Source: Conexibacter woesei Iso977N | Lineage (GTDB): Bacteria > Actinomycetota > Thermoleophilia > Solirubrobacterales > Solirubrobacteraceae | DNA length: 64,000 nucleotides | Direction of reading: 5' to 3' | Assembly (NCBI RefSeq): GCF_000424625.1 | Contig: NZ_AUKG01000001.1 | Location: forward strand, 2,294,001 to 2,358,000 | Part shown: positions 9,200-17,373 of the stretch, piece by piece | Layout of the letters: the number at the start of each line of letters is the position of its first letter | How positions within the stretch are numbered: position 1 is the first letter of the stretch | Made by a program: the position numbers and the translations under genes | Notes under the pieces: generated by a model | Told to the model about the DNA's origin: nothing | Database searches by the model: none | Seen by the model: the letters and a program-made list of their open reading frames with translations, nothing else

Positions 9200-9994
9200 T
9201 CAGCACCCCGCGTCGCACGAGTCGCGCAGCTTGTCCAGCGCGCCCTGCTCGATCTGGCGGACGCGCTCGGCGCTGACGCTCAGCTCGGCGGCGATCGTGC
9301 GGAGCGTGCGCGGCTCGCCGTGAAGGCCGTAGTGCTCGGTCACCACCATGCGCTCACGCTCGCTGAGCACATCGAAGACCTCGCACAACCGGTCGGCCGC
9401 GTCGCGCGACGGGATCCGGTCGAAGGGGTCCTCGGCGGCCGGGTCGCTGAGCATCTCGCCCAGCGCGCTGCCCGCGCCGCGGTCGGCGACGACCGGCTCG
9501 TCGAACCCGCGTGGCGATCGCTCCGCGGCGAGCAGGAGGCCGAGGTGCTCCGGCCCGAGACCCGCCGCCGCGCCCAGCTCGGAGACCGACGGCGAGCGGC
9601 CCTCGTCCTGGGCGAAGCGGCGCTCGGCGGCGCGGATCCGTGCGAGCTGGCGCAGCGCGCGGTCCGACAGCACGACCGGCCAGGTCAGCTCGGCGACCAG
9701 CTGCTGCATCGCCTGGCGCACCCAGAACGAGGCATAGGCCCAGAACGGCGTCTCCCGTCCGGGGTCGTAGCGGTCGACCGCGCGCAGGAGGCCGACGATG
9801 CCCTCCTGCATCAGCTCGGAGTGGTTGACCGCACGAGCCCCGCGGTAGCGGTGCGCGACGGAGCCGATCAGCGGCATGTAGGCCTCGACGAGCTCGGCAC
9901 GCCCGGGGCCGTCGTGTGCTTGCGCGGCCAGCAGCAGCGCCGGCTCGTCCGGTCGGCCTGCGCGGCGGTGGGGCATCTCGCAGATGGGCGTCAT
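9200..9994 (-). CDS. Sigma-70 family factor (primary-like, lacking region 1)
   Basis: A 264-residue group 2/3 sigma factor. Region 2 reads HSELMQEGIVGLLRAVDRYD then FWAYASFWVRQAMQQLVAEL, close to primary sigma factors. Region 3 contains LARIRAAERRFAQDEGRSPS. Region 4 carries LSERERMVVTEHYGL and a helix-turn-helix TLRTIAAELSVSAERVRQIE, the RpoD-like signature. There is no region 1.1. It is first in the sigma-sigma-flavoprotein operon. Two dissimilar sigma factors in one transcript suggests a cascade (inference). Confidence 0.92.
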   Translation of the reverse strand: MTPICEMPHRRAGRPDEPALLLAAQAHDGPGRAELVEAYMPLIGSVAHRYRGARAVNHSELMQEGIVGLLRAVDRYDPGRETPFWAYASFWVRQAMQQLVAELTWPVVLSDRALRQLARIRAAERRFAQDEGRSPSVSELGAAAGLGPEHLGLLLAAERSPRGFDEPVVADRGAGSALGEMLSDPAAEDPFDRIPSRDAADRLCEVFDVLSERERMVVTEHYGLHGEPRTLRTIAAELSVSAERVRQIEQGALDKLRDSCDAGC

Positions 9995-10159
9995 GGTGCG
10001 ACGATGCCCGCGGGGGAGGGCGGAGCGTTCGTGGCCGGCGCCGGTCTCCTCGCCTGCTTTGTGGGGTGTGCACAGCGATCGCCGCGGTGGTCAGGCAACC
10101 GCTGTCGCGGAGGTGACCTGCGCCTGCGCGAGGACCGCGCTCCGCGCCCGGCGCCGTGC
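9995..10159. other. Intergenic region upstream of the sigma operon
   Basis: About 165 bases between the start of the leftward sigma operon and the stop of the hydantoinase-like gene. It should hold the sigma-operon promoter and the terminator of the DUF917 operon. I see no convincing -35/-10 pair and no strong hairpin in it. Confidence 0.4.
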
Positions 10160-11542
10160 TCAGAGGCACGGTCCCTCGGCGCGCACGTGGACCCGCAGCG
10201 CGGGCACGACGAGGTAGCCGAGCGGCCTCTGCTCGACCTCCACGACGCGGACGAGCGCCGGGTCGGCGCCCGCGTGGATCGCGCGCTCGACCGCTGTGCG
10301 CTCGGCGCGGGCGACGGCGGCCCGGGCCGCGTGGCCTCCGCGCTCGCAGAAGACCTCGACCTGCCCGGCGACGACCGCGTGCGCCGCGCCGAGCGCGCCG
10401 GCGACCGCGCCGTCGGTCGGCACGACGACCTCGACGCCCTCCGTGTCCGCCAGGGCCGCCGCGACGTCCTGCGCCCCGGCGCCGACCGCCACGACCGTGC
10501 GCTGGTCGCGCGGGAGCCCGAAGCTGCGCAGCGCGCCGCGCAGAGCGCCGGCACGCGTCGCGCCCGGAGCGAGCTCGCCGGCCAGCCGCAGGACCTCCGG
10601 GCGCCGCATGGTCGTCCGGACCCCGGCGATCTCGACGACGTCGTCGGGCGCCTCGCGCGGCAGGCCGCCGGCCAGCACGCCGAGGTCGGTGCGGACGCCG
10701 TCGTCGTTGGCGACGACGCCGTCGGCGACGCCGCTCATCCACGCCGCGCCGTGCATCGCCAGCGCCGACCCGTGCCCCAGCATCCGGCCCGGGTAGCGCA
10801 CGGCGTGGTCCAGGACCATCGCCGAGCCGTCGGTCTGGGTGACGAACGGATCGGCCTGGATCCCGCGCTCCTCGAGCGCGGCCAGCAGCGCCGTCGCCAG
10901 GACCCGCGCGGGACCGGTGAGCGCCGCGTTGAGCGCCGTCGCGTTCTCGCGCTCGAGCAGGCCGAGGGAGCCGACCTCGTGGCCGAGCGAGACCGGCATG
11001 GCGCGCCCGAGCTCGCGGTGGACGAGCTCGGCGATCGCGAGCTCGTCGTCGGCCGCGATCGGCGAGAAGACGCCGACGACCGCGACCGCCTCGGCCGTTC
11101 CGGCGGCGGCGTCGAGGAACCGCAGGACGGCCTCGGCGTCGAGCGCCACCGGGTGGTGGCCGTCGTACTCGGCGCCGCCGTCGACGACGACCGCGCCGGC
11201 CGAGGTCGCGTCGCGCAGTGCGGCGGGCCACGTCCACAGCGGTGGGACCGCGCCGGTCAGCGGGCCGCCGGCGCGGATGACCGCCACGCGCGTCAGCCCG
11301 CGCCCGTCGCGCAGCGCGTCGGCGACCCATTCGCTGCCCAGGGTCACGCGCGTGCGCGCCGGCAGCGGGCGCCCGAGCTCGGCGGCCAGCGCGTCGAGCG
11401 CGCCGGCGCACCCCGCACACGGCCCCGCGCCGCCGCCGTCGGCGCGCGCGCCGACGAGCAGCCGGCGGCGCGCGTCCAGCAGGACCGCCTCGGTGCCCGT
11501 CGCACCGGCGAGCACGCCGGCGACGGCCTCAGCCGCTGGCAT
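10160..11542 (-). CDS. Hydantoinase/oxoprolinase-family protein (short, altered N-terminus)
   Basis: Resembles the HyuA ASKHA-fold ATP-dependent hydantoinases. The best match is SLGHEVGSLGLLERENATAL (family: VSHEIG-RIGLLERENAT), followed by GSAMVLDHAVRYPGRMLGHG and a C-terminal GALGAAHAVVAGQVEVF. At 460 residues it is shorter than the usual roughly 650-700. The phosphate-binding start, normally GVDVGGTNTDAVL, reads GVLAGATGTEAVL, so ATP binding may be changed. The ATG at 11542 has GAGG six bases upstream and overlaps the DUF917 stop region; an ATG at 11557 lacks a Shine-Dalgarno. Co-translation with DUF917 suggests joint action on a hydantoin-type compound. Confidence 0.8.
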   Translation of the reverse strand: MPAAEAVAGVLAGATGTEAVLLDARRRLLVGARADGGGAGPCAGCAGALDALAAELGRPLPARTRVTLGSEWVADALRDGRGLTRVAVIRAGGPLTGAVPPLWTWPAALRDATSAGAVVVDGGAEYDGHHPVALDAEAVLRFLDAAAGTAEAVAVVGVFSPIAADDELAIAELVHRELGRAMPVSLGHEVGSLGLLERENATALNAALTGPARVLATALLAALEERGIQADPFVTQTDGSAMVLDHAVRYPGRMLGHGSALAMHGAAWMSGVADGVVANDDGVRTDLGVLAGGLPREAPDDVVEIAGVRTTMRRPEVLRLAGELAPGATRAGALRGALRSFGLPRDQRTVVAVGAGAQDVAAALADTEGVEVVVPTDGAVAGALGAAHAVVAGQVEVFCERGGHAARAAVARAERTAVERAIHAGADPALVRVVEVEQRPLGYLVVPALRVHVRAEGPCL

Positions 11543-12554
11543 CGCGCACCTCACCATTGGGGATGTCAGGAAGCTCGAGCGCGAACGCCGCCGGCTCGGT
11601 CAGCGCGCGCCCGCCGGGCGTGCGCCAGACCGGCGCGGCCTCGAGCACGAGCAGGCGGACGGCCTGGTCGTCGTGCAGCCGCTCGACCAGCAGCGGCGCG
11701 CCCGACGCCGCGTCGACCAGCGCGAGCACGTCGGGCACGGCGGCGCGCACCGCGCCGTCCTCCAGCGCGAGCAGGAGCTCGCTCTGGGCCTCCAGCCAGA
11801 TCCGCCGGCCGCCCGGGTCGAGCAGCGCCGAGACGTGGATCGTGTCGCCGGCGACGCGGCGCTCGATCTCGCCCACGTGCCCCTCGGCCAGCACGCGGCC
11901 GAGGCCGTCGGGATCGGCGCCGCGCGCGACCGCGCCGGAGATCGAGCCGAGGATCGCGCACCGCCGCGCGTCGCGCACGGTCAGGCAGGCGACGGCGATC
12001 GCGCAGACCCCGCTCATGCTCGTCGCGATCCGGCGCGCGAGCCGCTCGGCGCAGGCGTCGTCGGCGGCGTCCAGCACTACCGTGTTGCCGCGCCCGTCGG
12101 TCAGGACCGCCGGCGTCGCGCGGACGCCGCCCAGCCCGGTCGCCATCTGCGCCAGCGACGGGAACGTGCGGCCCATCGCGTCCGCATCGAGCAGCGGCAG
12201 CCCGAGCCGGGCGGCCCAGGCCGCGCAGACGAGGGCGTTGACGCCGCCGATCGAGTACGGCATCAGCGCGACGACCGGGACGCCGAACCGCGCCTCCACC
12301 GCCGCCCGCAGGTCGTGGCCCTCGTCGCCGCCGGGGATGCGCTCGGCCGCGACGGCGGGGGAGCCGAGGAGCCCGCACGGCATCACGAGCCCGTCGGGCG
12401 TCAGGTCGTCCGCGGTCACGACGTCGACCGGACCGTGCTCGGCGACCGCTCGGCGCGCCATCGTCAGCGGGACGAACGTGTCTCCGCCGCCACCGGCGCC
12501 GAGCAGCCCGCAACCGCGGGCGAGGGCGCGCAGGGTGCGGTCGTCGAGGCGCAT
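11529..12554 (-). CDS. DUF917 (S-methyl thiohydantoin desulfurase-like) protein
   Basis: A 341-residue DUF917 protein, a family that includes S-methyl thiohydantoin desulfurase. The N-terminal glycine loop CGLLGAGGGGDT, the central GGVNALVCAAWAARLGLPLLD with DADAMGRTFP, and the later AIAVACLTVRDARR are family hallmarks. It typically sits beside hydantoinase/oxoprolinase genes, as here (12-base overlap with the next gene). It is transcribed away from the PucR regulator, which probably controls it. Purine/hydantoin nitrogen scavenging is the likely role, but the substrate is inferred. Confidence 0.85.
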   Translation of the reverse strand: MRLDDRTLRALARGCGLLGAGGGGDTFVPLTMARRAVAEHGPVDVVTADDLTPDGLVMPCGLLGSPAVAAERIPGGDEGHDLRAAVEARFGVPVVALMPYSIGGVNALVCAAWAARLGLPLLDADAMGRTFPSLAQMATGLGGVRATPAVLTDGRGNTVVLDAADDACAERLARRIATSMSGVCAIAVACLTVRDARRCAILGSISGAVARGADPDGLGRVLAEGHVGEIERRVAGDTIHVSALLDPGGRRIWLEAQSELLLALEDGAVRAAVPDVLALVDAASGAPLLVERLHDDQAVRLLVLEAAPVWRTPGGRALTEPAAFALELPDIPNGEVRDASG

Positions 12555-12558
12555 GCGA

Positions 12559-12591
12559 AGTTCTCCAGAGCAGTAGTTCTACACGTAGCAT
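12559..12591. promoter_or_regulatory. Divergent regulatory region between DUF917 and pucR
   Basis: The 43-base gap holds two AGTTCT direct repeats (12559-12564 and 12575-12580), a CTAC-AC-GTAG inverted repeat (12579-12588), and a TAGCAT box (12586-12591) whose +1 would fall on the GTG at 12598. pucR is therefore probably leaderless, and the repeats are candidate PucR sites (inference). Confidence 0.45.
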
Positions 12592-12597
12592 AGGCCG

Positions 12598-14100
12598 GTG
12601 GCCTCGCTCGAGCAGCTCGTCGGGTCGCCAACGGTTGGACCCTCGCTCAGCTACCTCGCGCAGGCCCGGAGCACCACGTTGGTCACGAGCGTTGCGCTCG
12701 TCGAGGACGTATCGGAGCTGGAGCGGGTCCCCAGGCACGCGATCGTCCTGCTGACCCGCGCCGCCTCGGCGCTGGCGGGCAGCTACCGCCTCGACGTCGC
12801 GCTGCGGATCGCGGCGAGCATCGGCGTCGCCGCGCTGGTCCTCTGCGGGCCGGCGGCCGACGCCGTGACCCCGACGGCGGGCGCGCTGGCCGAGCGCCTC
12901 GGCGTCGCCCTGCTCGGGGCCGACGCCGGGGTCGACCTGGCGGCGCTGGCGATCGCGATCGGGCGGGAGCTGAGCGGCGGTGCCGACGCGGCGCTCCTGC
13001 GCGCGCACACCGCGATGCGGGCGATCCACGCCCATCCACCCGGCGGAGCCCCGGAGGCGATCGCCGCGCGCGCGGGCGCCGCGCTGGGCGTCCCGATCCG
13101 GCTGGTCTCGAGGCGGCCGTCCGCGGGCGTGATGGCCGCCGTGCGCGGCCAGGGCCAGCCGGAGTGGTGGCTGACCGCCGAGCGGCAGGAGGGCGACCTC
13201 GGGCTGGCGCTGGAGCTCACGCTGAGCATCGCGTCGACGCAGACGTGGCAGGCGCTCGAGCACACCCGGCTGGCCGCCAGCCTGCCGCTGCAGTCGCGCG
13301 GCGCGATCCTCGCCGAGCTGCTCGTCGCACCGCCGATCGCCCACGACGCGATCGCGCACCGCGCTCGCGCGCTCGGCGTGCCCATCGACGGCTGGCACGT
13401 GGCCGCGCGGCTGGACTTCGAGGACCTCGCCCCCGAGGAGCAGCCCGATCCGATCGCGGCCGACCAGGCGCGCCAGCGGCTGGCGGCCTCCGCGATCCAC
13501 GCGCTGCGCGAGGCCGGGGCCGAATGGCACACCGCCCGCTCCGGCGCGGGCGCCGTGCTGGTGCGGACCAGCGCGAGCGACCCGGGCCCGGCCAGCGCCA
13601 CGCAGGTCGCCCGCGCGCTCGAACGCACGATGAGCCCGCTGCGCGAGGTCCTGCCATTGACGCTCGTGCACTGCGGCGTGGGCGGCGCGCACCAGGGGCC
13701 GAGCGGCCTGCTGGCCTCCGCGTCGGAGGCCAAGGCGGCGGTCGCGGTCGCGCGCACCTCCAAGCGCCCGTGGAGCGCCGTCGCGTTCGACCGGGCGGGC
13801 CTGCGCCGCGGGCTGGTCGAGTGGTACACGTCGGACACCGCGCGCGACGCGGTCGCGACGGTGCTCGCGCCGCTGGTCGGCCTCGGTGGCGCGCGCGCCG
13901 AGCGCCTGATCCGGACGCTGCACGTCTACCTCGACGAGCAGGGCTCGCTGACCCGGACCGGCGAGGTCCTCAACCTGCATCGCAACACGGTCGCCTACCG
14001 GGTCGAGCAGATCTTCGCGCTGCTGGACGTCGACGAGGACAACCCGGACGACCGTCTCCTCCTGCAGCTCGCCTGCCGGGGGCGCGACCTCACGAGCTGA
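12598..14100 (+). CDS. PucR-family transcriptional regulator
   Basis: Activator/repressor of the purine-catabolism PucR type, 500 residues. The C-terminal helix-turn-helix is clear: LHVYLDEQGSLTRTGEVLNL then HRNTVAYRVEQIFALLDVD (about 440-485). Residues about 275-420 form the GGDEF-like domain usual in this family. The N-terminal part (about 1-150) resembles the purine-catabolism regulatory domain. It is divergent from the DUF917-hydantoinase operon, a standard regulator/target layout. It begins with GTG, with no Shine-Dalgarno but a -10 box six bases upstream. Confidence 0.9.
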   Translation: MASLEQLVGSPTVGPSLSYLAQARSTTLVTSVALVEDVSELERVPRHAIVLLTRAASALAGSYRLDVALRIAASIGVAALVLCGPAADAVTPTAGALAERLGVALLGADAGVDLAALAIAIGRELSGGADAALLRAHTAMRAIHAHPPGGAPEAIAARAGAALGVPIRLVSRRPSAGVMAAVRGQGQPEWWLTAERQEGDLGLALELTLSIASTQTWQALEHTRLAASLPLQSRGAILAELLVAPPIAHDAIAHRARALGVPIDGWHVAARLDFEDLAPEEQPDPIAADQARQRLAASAIHALREAGAEWHTARSGAGAVLVRTSASDPGPASATQVARALERTMSPLREVLPLTLVHCGVGGAHQGPSGLLASASEAKAAVAVARTSKRPWSAVAFDRAGLRRGLVEWYTSDTARDAVATVLAPLVGLGGARAERLIRTLHVYLDEQGSLTRTGEVLNLHRNTVAYRVEQIFALLDVDEDNPDDRLLLQLACRGRDLTS

Positions 14101-14103
14101 CCG

Positions 14104-14120
14104 GCGCGGGCAATCCGCGC
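14104..14120 (+). terminator. Hairpin after pucR
   Basis: GCGCGG / CCGCGC with a 5-base loop, beginning three bases after the pucR stop. The stem is short but perfect and has no U-tract. Confidence 0.35.
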
Positions 14121-14157
14121 TTGCCTCCGGGCTCCCGGGCCTACTTCCACGAAGGCC

Positions 14158-14508
14158 ATGGACCTCGGGCCGCGCATCGCCTTCCCCGCCCTCGCCGAGG
14201 GCACCGCCGTCTACGACCCCGGCGGCCGCCGCGTCGGCGTCGTCGACGAGGTCCTGATCGAGCCTCCGGGCGGCATCTTCGAAGGCGTGGTGATCCACAC
14301 CCTGCCGCTCCCGGGCCGCCACCGCCACGCGCGGCCCGAGCAGATCGCCGAGATCCACCGCAACGGCGTGCTGCTGTCGGTCGGCATCGACGAGCTGGTC
14401 GAAGAGGTCGGCTGGCGGCACCGCGACCGCGACCGGACACCGTCGCCCGAGCCGCCGCTGGAGCGCTTCGCCCGGCGCGTGCTGGACACCCTCGGCGGGC
14501 GCCGCTGA
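14158..14508 (+). CDS. PRC-barrel-like small protein
   Basis: A 116-residue protein. Residues about 10-85 look like a PRC-barrel fold: AVYDPGGRRVGVVDEVLIEP, then FEGVVIHTLPLPG and a strand ending VLLSVGIDELVEEVGW. PRC-barrels bind RNA or act as stress-protein adaptors, and no partner is encoded nearby. The C-terminal tail is Arg/Pro-rich. The ATG at 14158 has AAGG close upstream. The domain call is moderate. Confidence 0.65.
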   Translation: MDLGPRIAFPALAEGTAVYDPGGRRVGVVDEVLIEPPGGIFEGVVIHTLPLPGRHRHARPEQIAEIHRNGVLLSVGIDELVEEVGWRHRDRDRTPSPEPPLERFARRVLDTLGGRR

Positions 14509-14547
14509 GGGAGATCGGGTCGCCACGGCCGCAACCTCAGCAGCGGG

Positions 14548-15168
14548 CTAGGTCGTCGTGAAGGCGGCGACGGTGAGGTCGACGAGGGTCGAGATGATGT
14601 CCTCGGTCGACGGCGGGTCGTCGTTGGTGAAGCAGTCGGTCAGCAGGCCGTCGACGGCGCCGCCGAGCGCGAGCGCGGTCAGGCGGCGGTCGCGAGGGGG
14701 GAGGAGGCCGGTCGCAGCGACGCGGTCGGCCTCCTGCTCCAGCAGGCCGGCGAAGCCGCGCAGCACCGAGCGGCGGTGGTGCTCGAGCTCGAGGCTGACG
14801 CCGACGATCTCCAGGTAGGTGATGCGCGCGTTGCGGTGGTCGGCGAGCTGGGTCTGCACGAAGGCGCGCAGGCCGACCTCGACGCGGCCGCGCGGGTCGA
14901 GCGGCGCGTCCTGCAGCGCGGCTGCGACCGTCTGCGCCAGGTGCTCCATGTGGCGGTCGTAGACCGCGCGCAGCAGCGCCTCGCGCGTCTGGAACGACTC
15001 GTAGAAGTACCGGGGGTTCAGGCGGGTCGCGGCGCACAGCGCCTCGATCGACGTGTTGGCGTAGCCCTGCGTCCCGAACAGCTCCAGCCCGGCGTCGAGC
15101 AGGCGCTCGCGGCGCTCGGCGCGGCGTTCCTCGGCCGTACGTCCGCCGTATCGCTGGCCCGCGGGCAT
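14548..15168 (-). CDS. TetR-family transcriptional regulator
   Basis: A 206-residue one-component repressor. The N-terminal TetR helix-turn-helix covers about 15-65 (RRERLLDAGLELFGTQGYAN, TSIEALCAATRLNPRYFYES). The remainder is an all-helical ligand domain of unknown specificity. It is divergent from the secreted protein at 15214 with only 45 bases between starts, so it may regulate that gene as well as itself. The start MPAGQRYGG was chosen because longer forms run into non-coding-like sequence. Confidence 0.9.
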   Translation of the reverse strand: MPAGQRYGGRTAEERRAERRERLLDAGLELFGTQGYANTSIEALCAATRLNPRYFYESFQTREALLRAVYDRHMEHLAQTVAAALQDAPLDPRGRVEVGLRAFVQTQLADHRNARITYLEIVGVSLELEHHRRSVLRGFAGLLEQEADRVAATGLLPPRDRRLTALALGGAVDGLLTDCFTNDDPPSTEDIISTLVDLTVAAFTTT

Positions 15169-15213
15169 CGGCGTGAGTCTAGGCACGGGCAATCTGGAAA
15201 GAGATCTTGACAG

Positions 15214-16776
15214 ATGGCTCGGCGGCGTCATACGGTGCCCGCCATCCGTCGCCTCACGCCCGTCCTCACCACCCTCGCGCTCGCGCTGCCCCTCTCCGGG
15301 ACCACCGCCCTCGCCGCCGCCCAGGCGCCCGCTCCCGCCGCCCGCGAGGCGAGCTGCGCCACGCTCTTCGGCGGCACCGTCAACAGCCGCGACCTCGTCC
15401 CGTTCACGCAGATCCCGGAGGCCGGGTCGCTCGCCCAGTGGCCCGTCGCGCCCGCCGGCCTGCTGCCCAGGCGGATCTTCCTGCGCGGGCCGACCGACAC
15501 CTACAACGCGCGCTACGCGTTCGCCACGCGCGGCGGCAGGTTGTACGTGTCGCACGCCGGCGGCGACGCGGTCGGCTGGCGCGAGGTCCCGCTCCCGGAC
15601 TGCCTTGCGGGCCGCGTCGCGTCGATCTCGGCCGACGACGACGAGCTCGTGGCGATCGACGCCGACCGCCGCGTGTTCACCATGGACAACGCCCTCAAGG
15701 GCCCGGACCTGTTCAACTGGTCGCGCCGCTGGGGCCTGCCGTTCTGGAACGGTCCCGGGCGGACGTTGCCCACCGGCGTGCTGGCCTGGTCGTGGTCGGT
15801 GCTCTCGCCCGCCGAGGACCGGACCTGGACCGACACCGCCGGCAACGCCCACGCCGTCGGCAACGACAAGGTGTCGCACATCTGGGCGCTGCGGACCGGC
15901 GGCCGGCGCCTGACGTTCATGGACCCGTGGCTGGCCAACGACGACAGCTATGAGATGTGCGGCCCGGTGCGCGGCCGCTTCCGCGCCGTCGACCTCTCGG
16001 CCAGCGGCTCGACGGTCTTCGTCGTCGGCCGCCACGGCGACCTCTACACGCGCCTGTTCGACTTCGACCTGTCGGGCTCGGACGCCGCGTTCTTCCACTA
16101 CAGCTACGACCCGCAGAAGCGCGGCGACGCGTCGGCGCCGATCCAGCTGCCCGCGCCCGCCTGGGTCCACCAGCCCAAGGTGCCCGGTGCGATCACGAGC
16201 GCGATCTCGGTGGAGAAGACCGGCACGGGCGCGATCCACCGCACGCTGCGCGTCGAGGGGCTCGACGCCCGCGGCCGCACGGGCTACTGGGAGAAGGACA
16301 TCATCAAGACGACGTCCGCGGCCTGGCGCTTCCACCGGACCGGCCTGCCGCTGCGCGGCCGGCGCCTCGACAACCCGCGGCGCGACACCACGCGCCTGGG
16401 GCTCGGCGCGCCGACCGGCGTCGCCTTCACCGGACGCGCGGACGGGATGACGATCGCCGTGTCGGGCTACGACGTGCACTGCACGCCGTCCAGGCTGCAG
16501 CTCACGGCCGGCGGCAAGACGGTGGACCTGGTCCTGCACAGCGTCGACGCGCTGCGCGGCTCGATCACCTCGCCCCGGCTCGACGCGTCGCCGCGCGCGC
16601 AGTACGGCGCCGTCGAGGTCCCGCGAGCGGTGCTCGCCCACCTCGCCGGCCAGCCCGCCGCGATCCGCACGTTCATCACCACCACCTTGAAGGCCAAGCG
16701 CTTCACGAACGTGTCGCTGACCGTGACGCGCCCGGCGCTGACGGTCGACGAGCTGGGCTGGACGCTGAAGCGGTGA
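15214..16776 (+). CDS. Secreted protein of unknown function
   Basis: A 520-residue exported protein not assigned to a family. The N-terminus has a signal peptide: an Arg-rich start, a hydrophobic core (VLTTLALALPLSG) and an AxA site around TALAAAQA. The mature part is rich in beta-strand patterns, with repeating short stretches such as LYVSHAGGD, VVAIDADRR-like and FVVGRHGDLYTRLFD that suggest a propeller-like fold. It has only four or so cysteines. The adjacent divergent TetR gene may control it. The ATG at 15214 was chosen; a GTG at 15235 would also give a signal peptide. Confidence 0.75.
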   Translation: MARRRHTVPAIRRLTPVLTTLALALPLSGTTALAAAQAPAPAAREASCATLFGGTVNSRDLVPFTQIPEAGSLAQWPVAPAGLLPRRIFLRGPTDTYNARYAFATRGGRLYVSHAGGDAVGWREVPLPDCLAGRVASISADDDELVAIDADRRVFTMDNALKGPDLFNWSRRWGLPFWNGPGRTLPTGVLAWSWSVLSPAEDRTWTDTAGNAHAVGNDKVSHIWALRTGGRRLTFMDPWLANDDSYEMCGPVRGRFRAVDLSASGSTVFVVGRHGDLYTRLFDFDLSGSDAAFFHYSYDPQKRGDASAPIQLPAPAWVHQPKVPGAITSAISVEKTGTGAIHRTLRVEGLDARGRTGYWEKDIIKTTSAAWRFHRTGLPLRGRRLDNPRRDTTRLGLGAPTGVAFTGRADGMTIAVSGYDVHCTPSRLQLTAGGKTVDLVLHSVDALRGSITSPRLDASPRAQYGAVEVPRAVLAHLAGQPAAIRTFITTTLKAKRFTNVSLTVTRPALTVDELGWTLKR

Positions 16777-16904
16777 TCGCCGCGTTCGCCGAGGCGACGC
16801 GTGATGGCCGCAGGGCGGTACGGGCGGACGAGGCCGTCGCGCTATGGTCGCTGGCGCGAGCGGGGCGGGGCCTCGGTCGCGTCAACCAACGAGGAGTCTC
16901 ACCA

Positions 16905-17339
16905 ATGGCTGATCCCATCGATCTCACCGGCGACATCGCGCTTGCCGTCGACGGCGCTGCGGCGCGCGGCCACACGCTGGTCGTCGGCCACGTCGACGAC
17001 GCCGGCTACCCGGTCGTGTCGTTCCGCGGCAGCACCCAGGTCCACGACGCCCAGCGGCTGGCGCTGTGGGCGCGCAACCCCGAGGACGGGCTGGCCAAGG
17101 CGATCGCGGAGCGGCCGCAGGTCACGCTGGTCTACTACGACCCCGACGGGCCCGGCGCCAAGTACCTGTCCTTCCGCGGCCGCGCCCACGTCGACCTGGA
17201 CGCGAACGACGCCGTCTACGCCGGGATGATCCAGGGCGAGCGCGACCAGGACCCGGAGCGCAAGGGCGTGGCGATCCTCATCGACGTCGAGTCCGTCCAG
17301 GGCTTCGGCGCCGACGGCGGGTTCCAGCAGGGCGCGTAG
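16905..17339 (+). CDS. Pyridoxamine-5'-phosphate oxidase-like split-barrel protein
   Basis: A 144-residue flavin/F420-type split-barrel protein. It has the expected strands: HTLVVGHVDDAGYPVVSFRG (the start of the FMN/F420 barrel), LALWARNPEDGLAKAIAERP, VTLVYYDPDGPGAKYLSF and GRAHVD. Members reduce or bind diverse small molecules using FMN, F420 or haem, and the cofactor cannot be told from sequence alone. The ATG at 16905 follows GAGGAG with good spacing; a TATGGT box at 16843-16848 is a possible -10. It is a single gene. Confidence 0.85.
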   Translation: MADPIDLTGDIALAVDGAAARGHTLVVGHVDDAGYPVVSFRGSTQVHDAQRLALWARNPEDGLAKAIAERPQVTLVYYDPDGPGAKYLSFRGRAHVDLDANDAVYAGMIQGERDQDPERKGVAILIDVESVQGFGADGGFQQGA

Positions 17340-17360
17340 ACCTCGACGACGTCCTCGGGC

Positions 17361-17366
17361 TAGGCT
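17361..17366 (+). promoter_or_regulatory. Leaderless -10 box of the DUF2855 gene
   Basis: TAGGCT with seven bases to the ATG at 17374 and no Shine-Dalgarno. It is the clearest example of the leaderless start pattern in this window. Confidence 0.5.
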
Positions 17367-17373
17367 CGGCCGC

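Noticed and set aside
15207-15236. TTGACA-N18-TACGGT promoter upstream of the secreted protein
   Set aside because: It overlaps the start codons of that gene, so transcription would begin downstream of them; probably chance.
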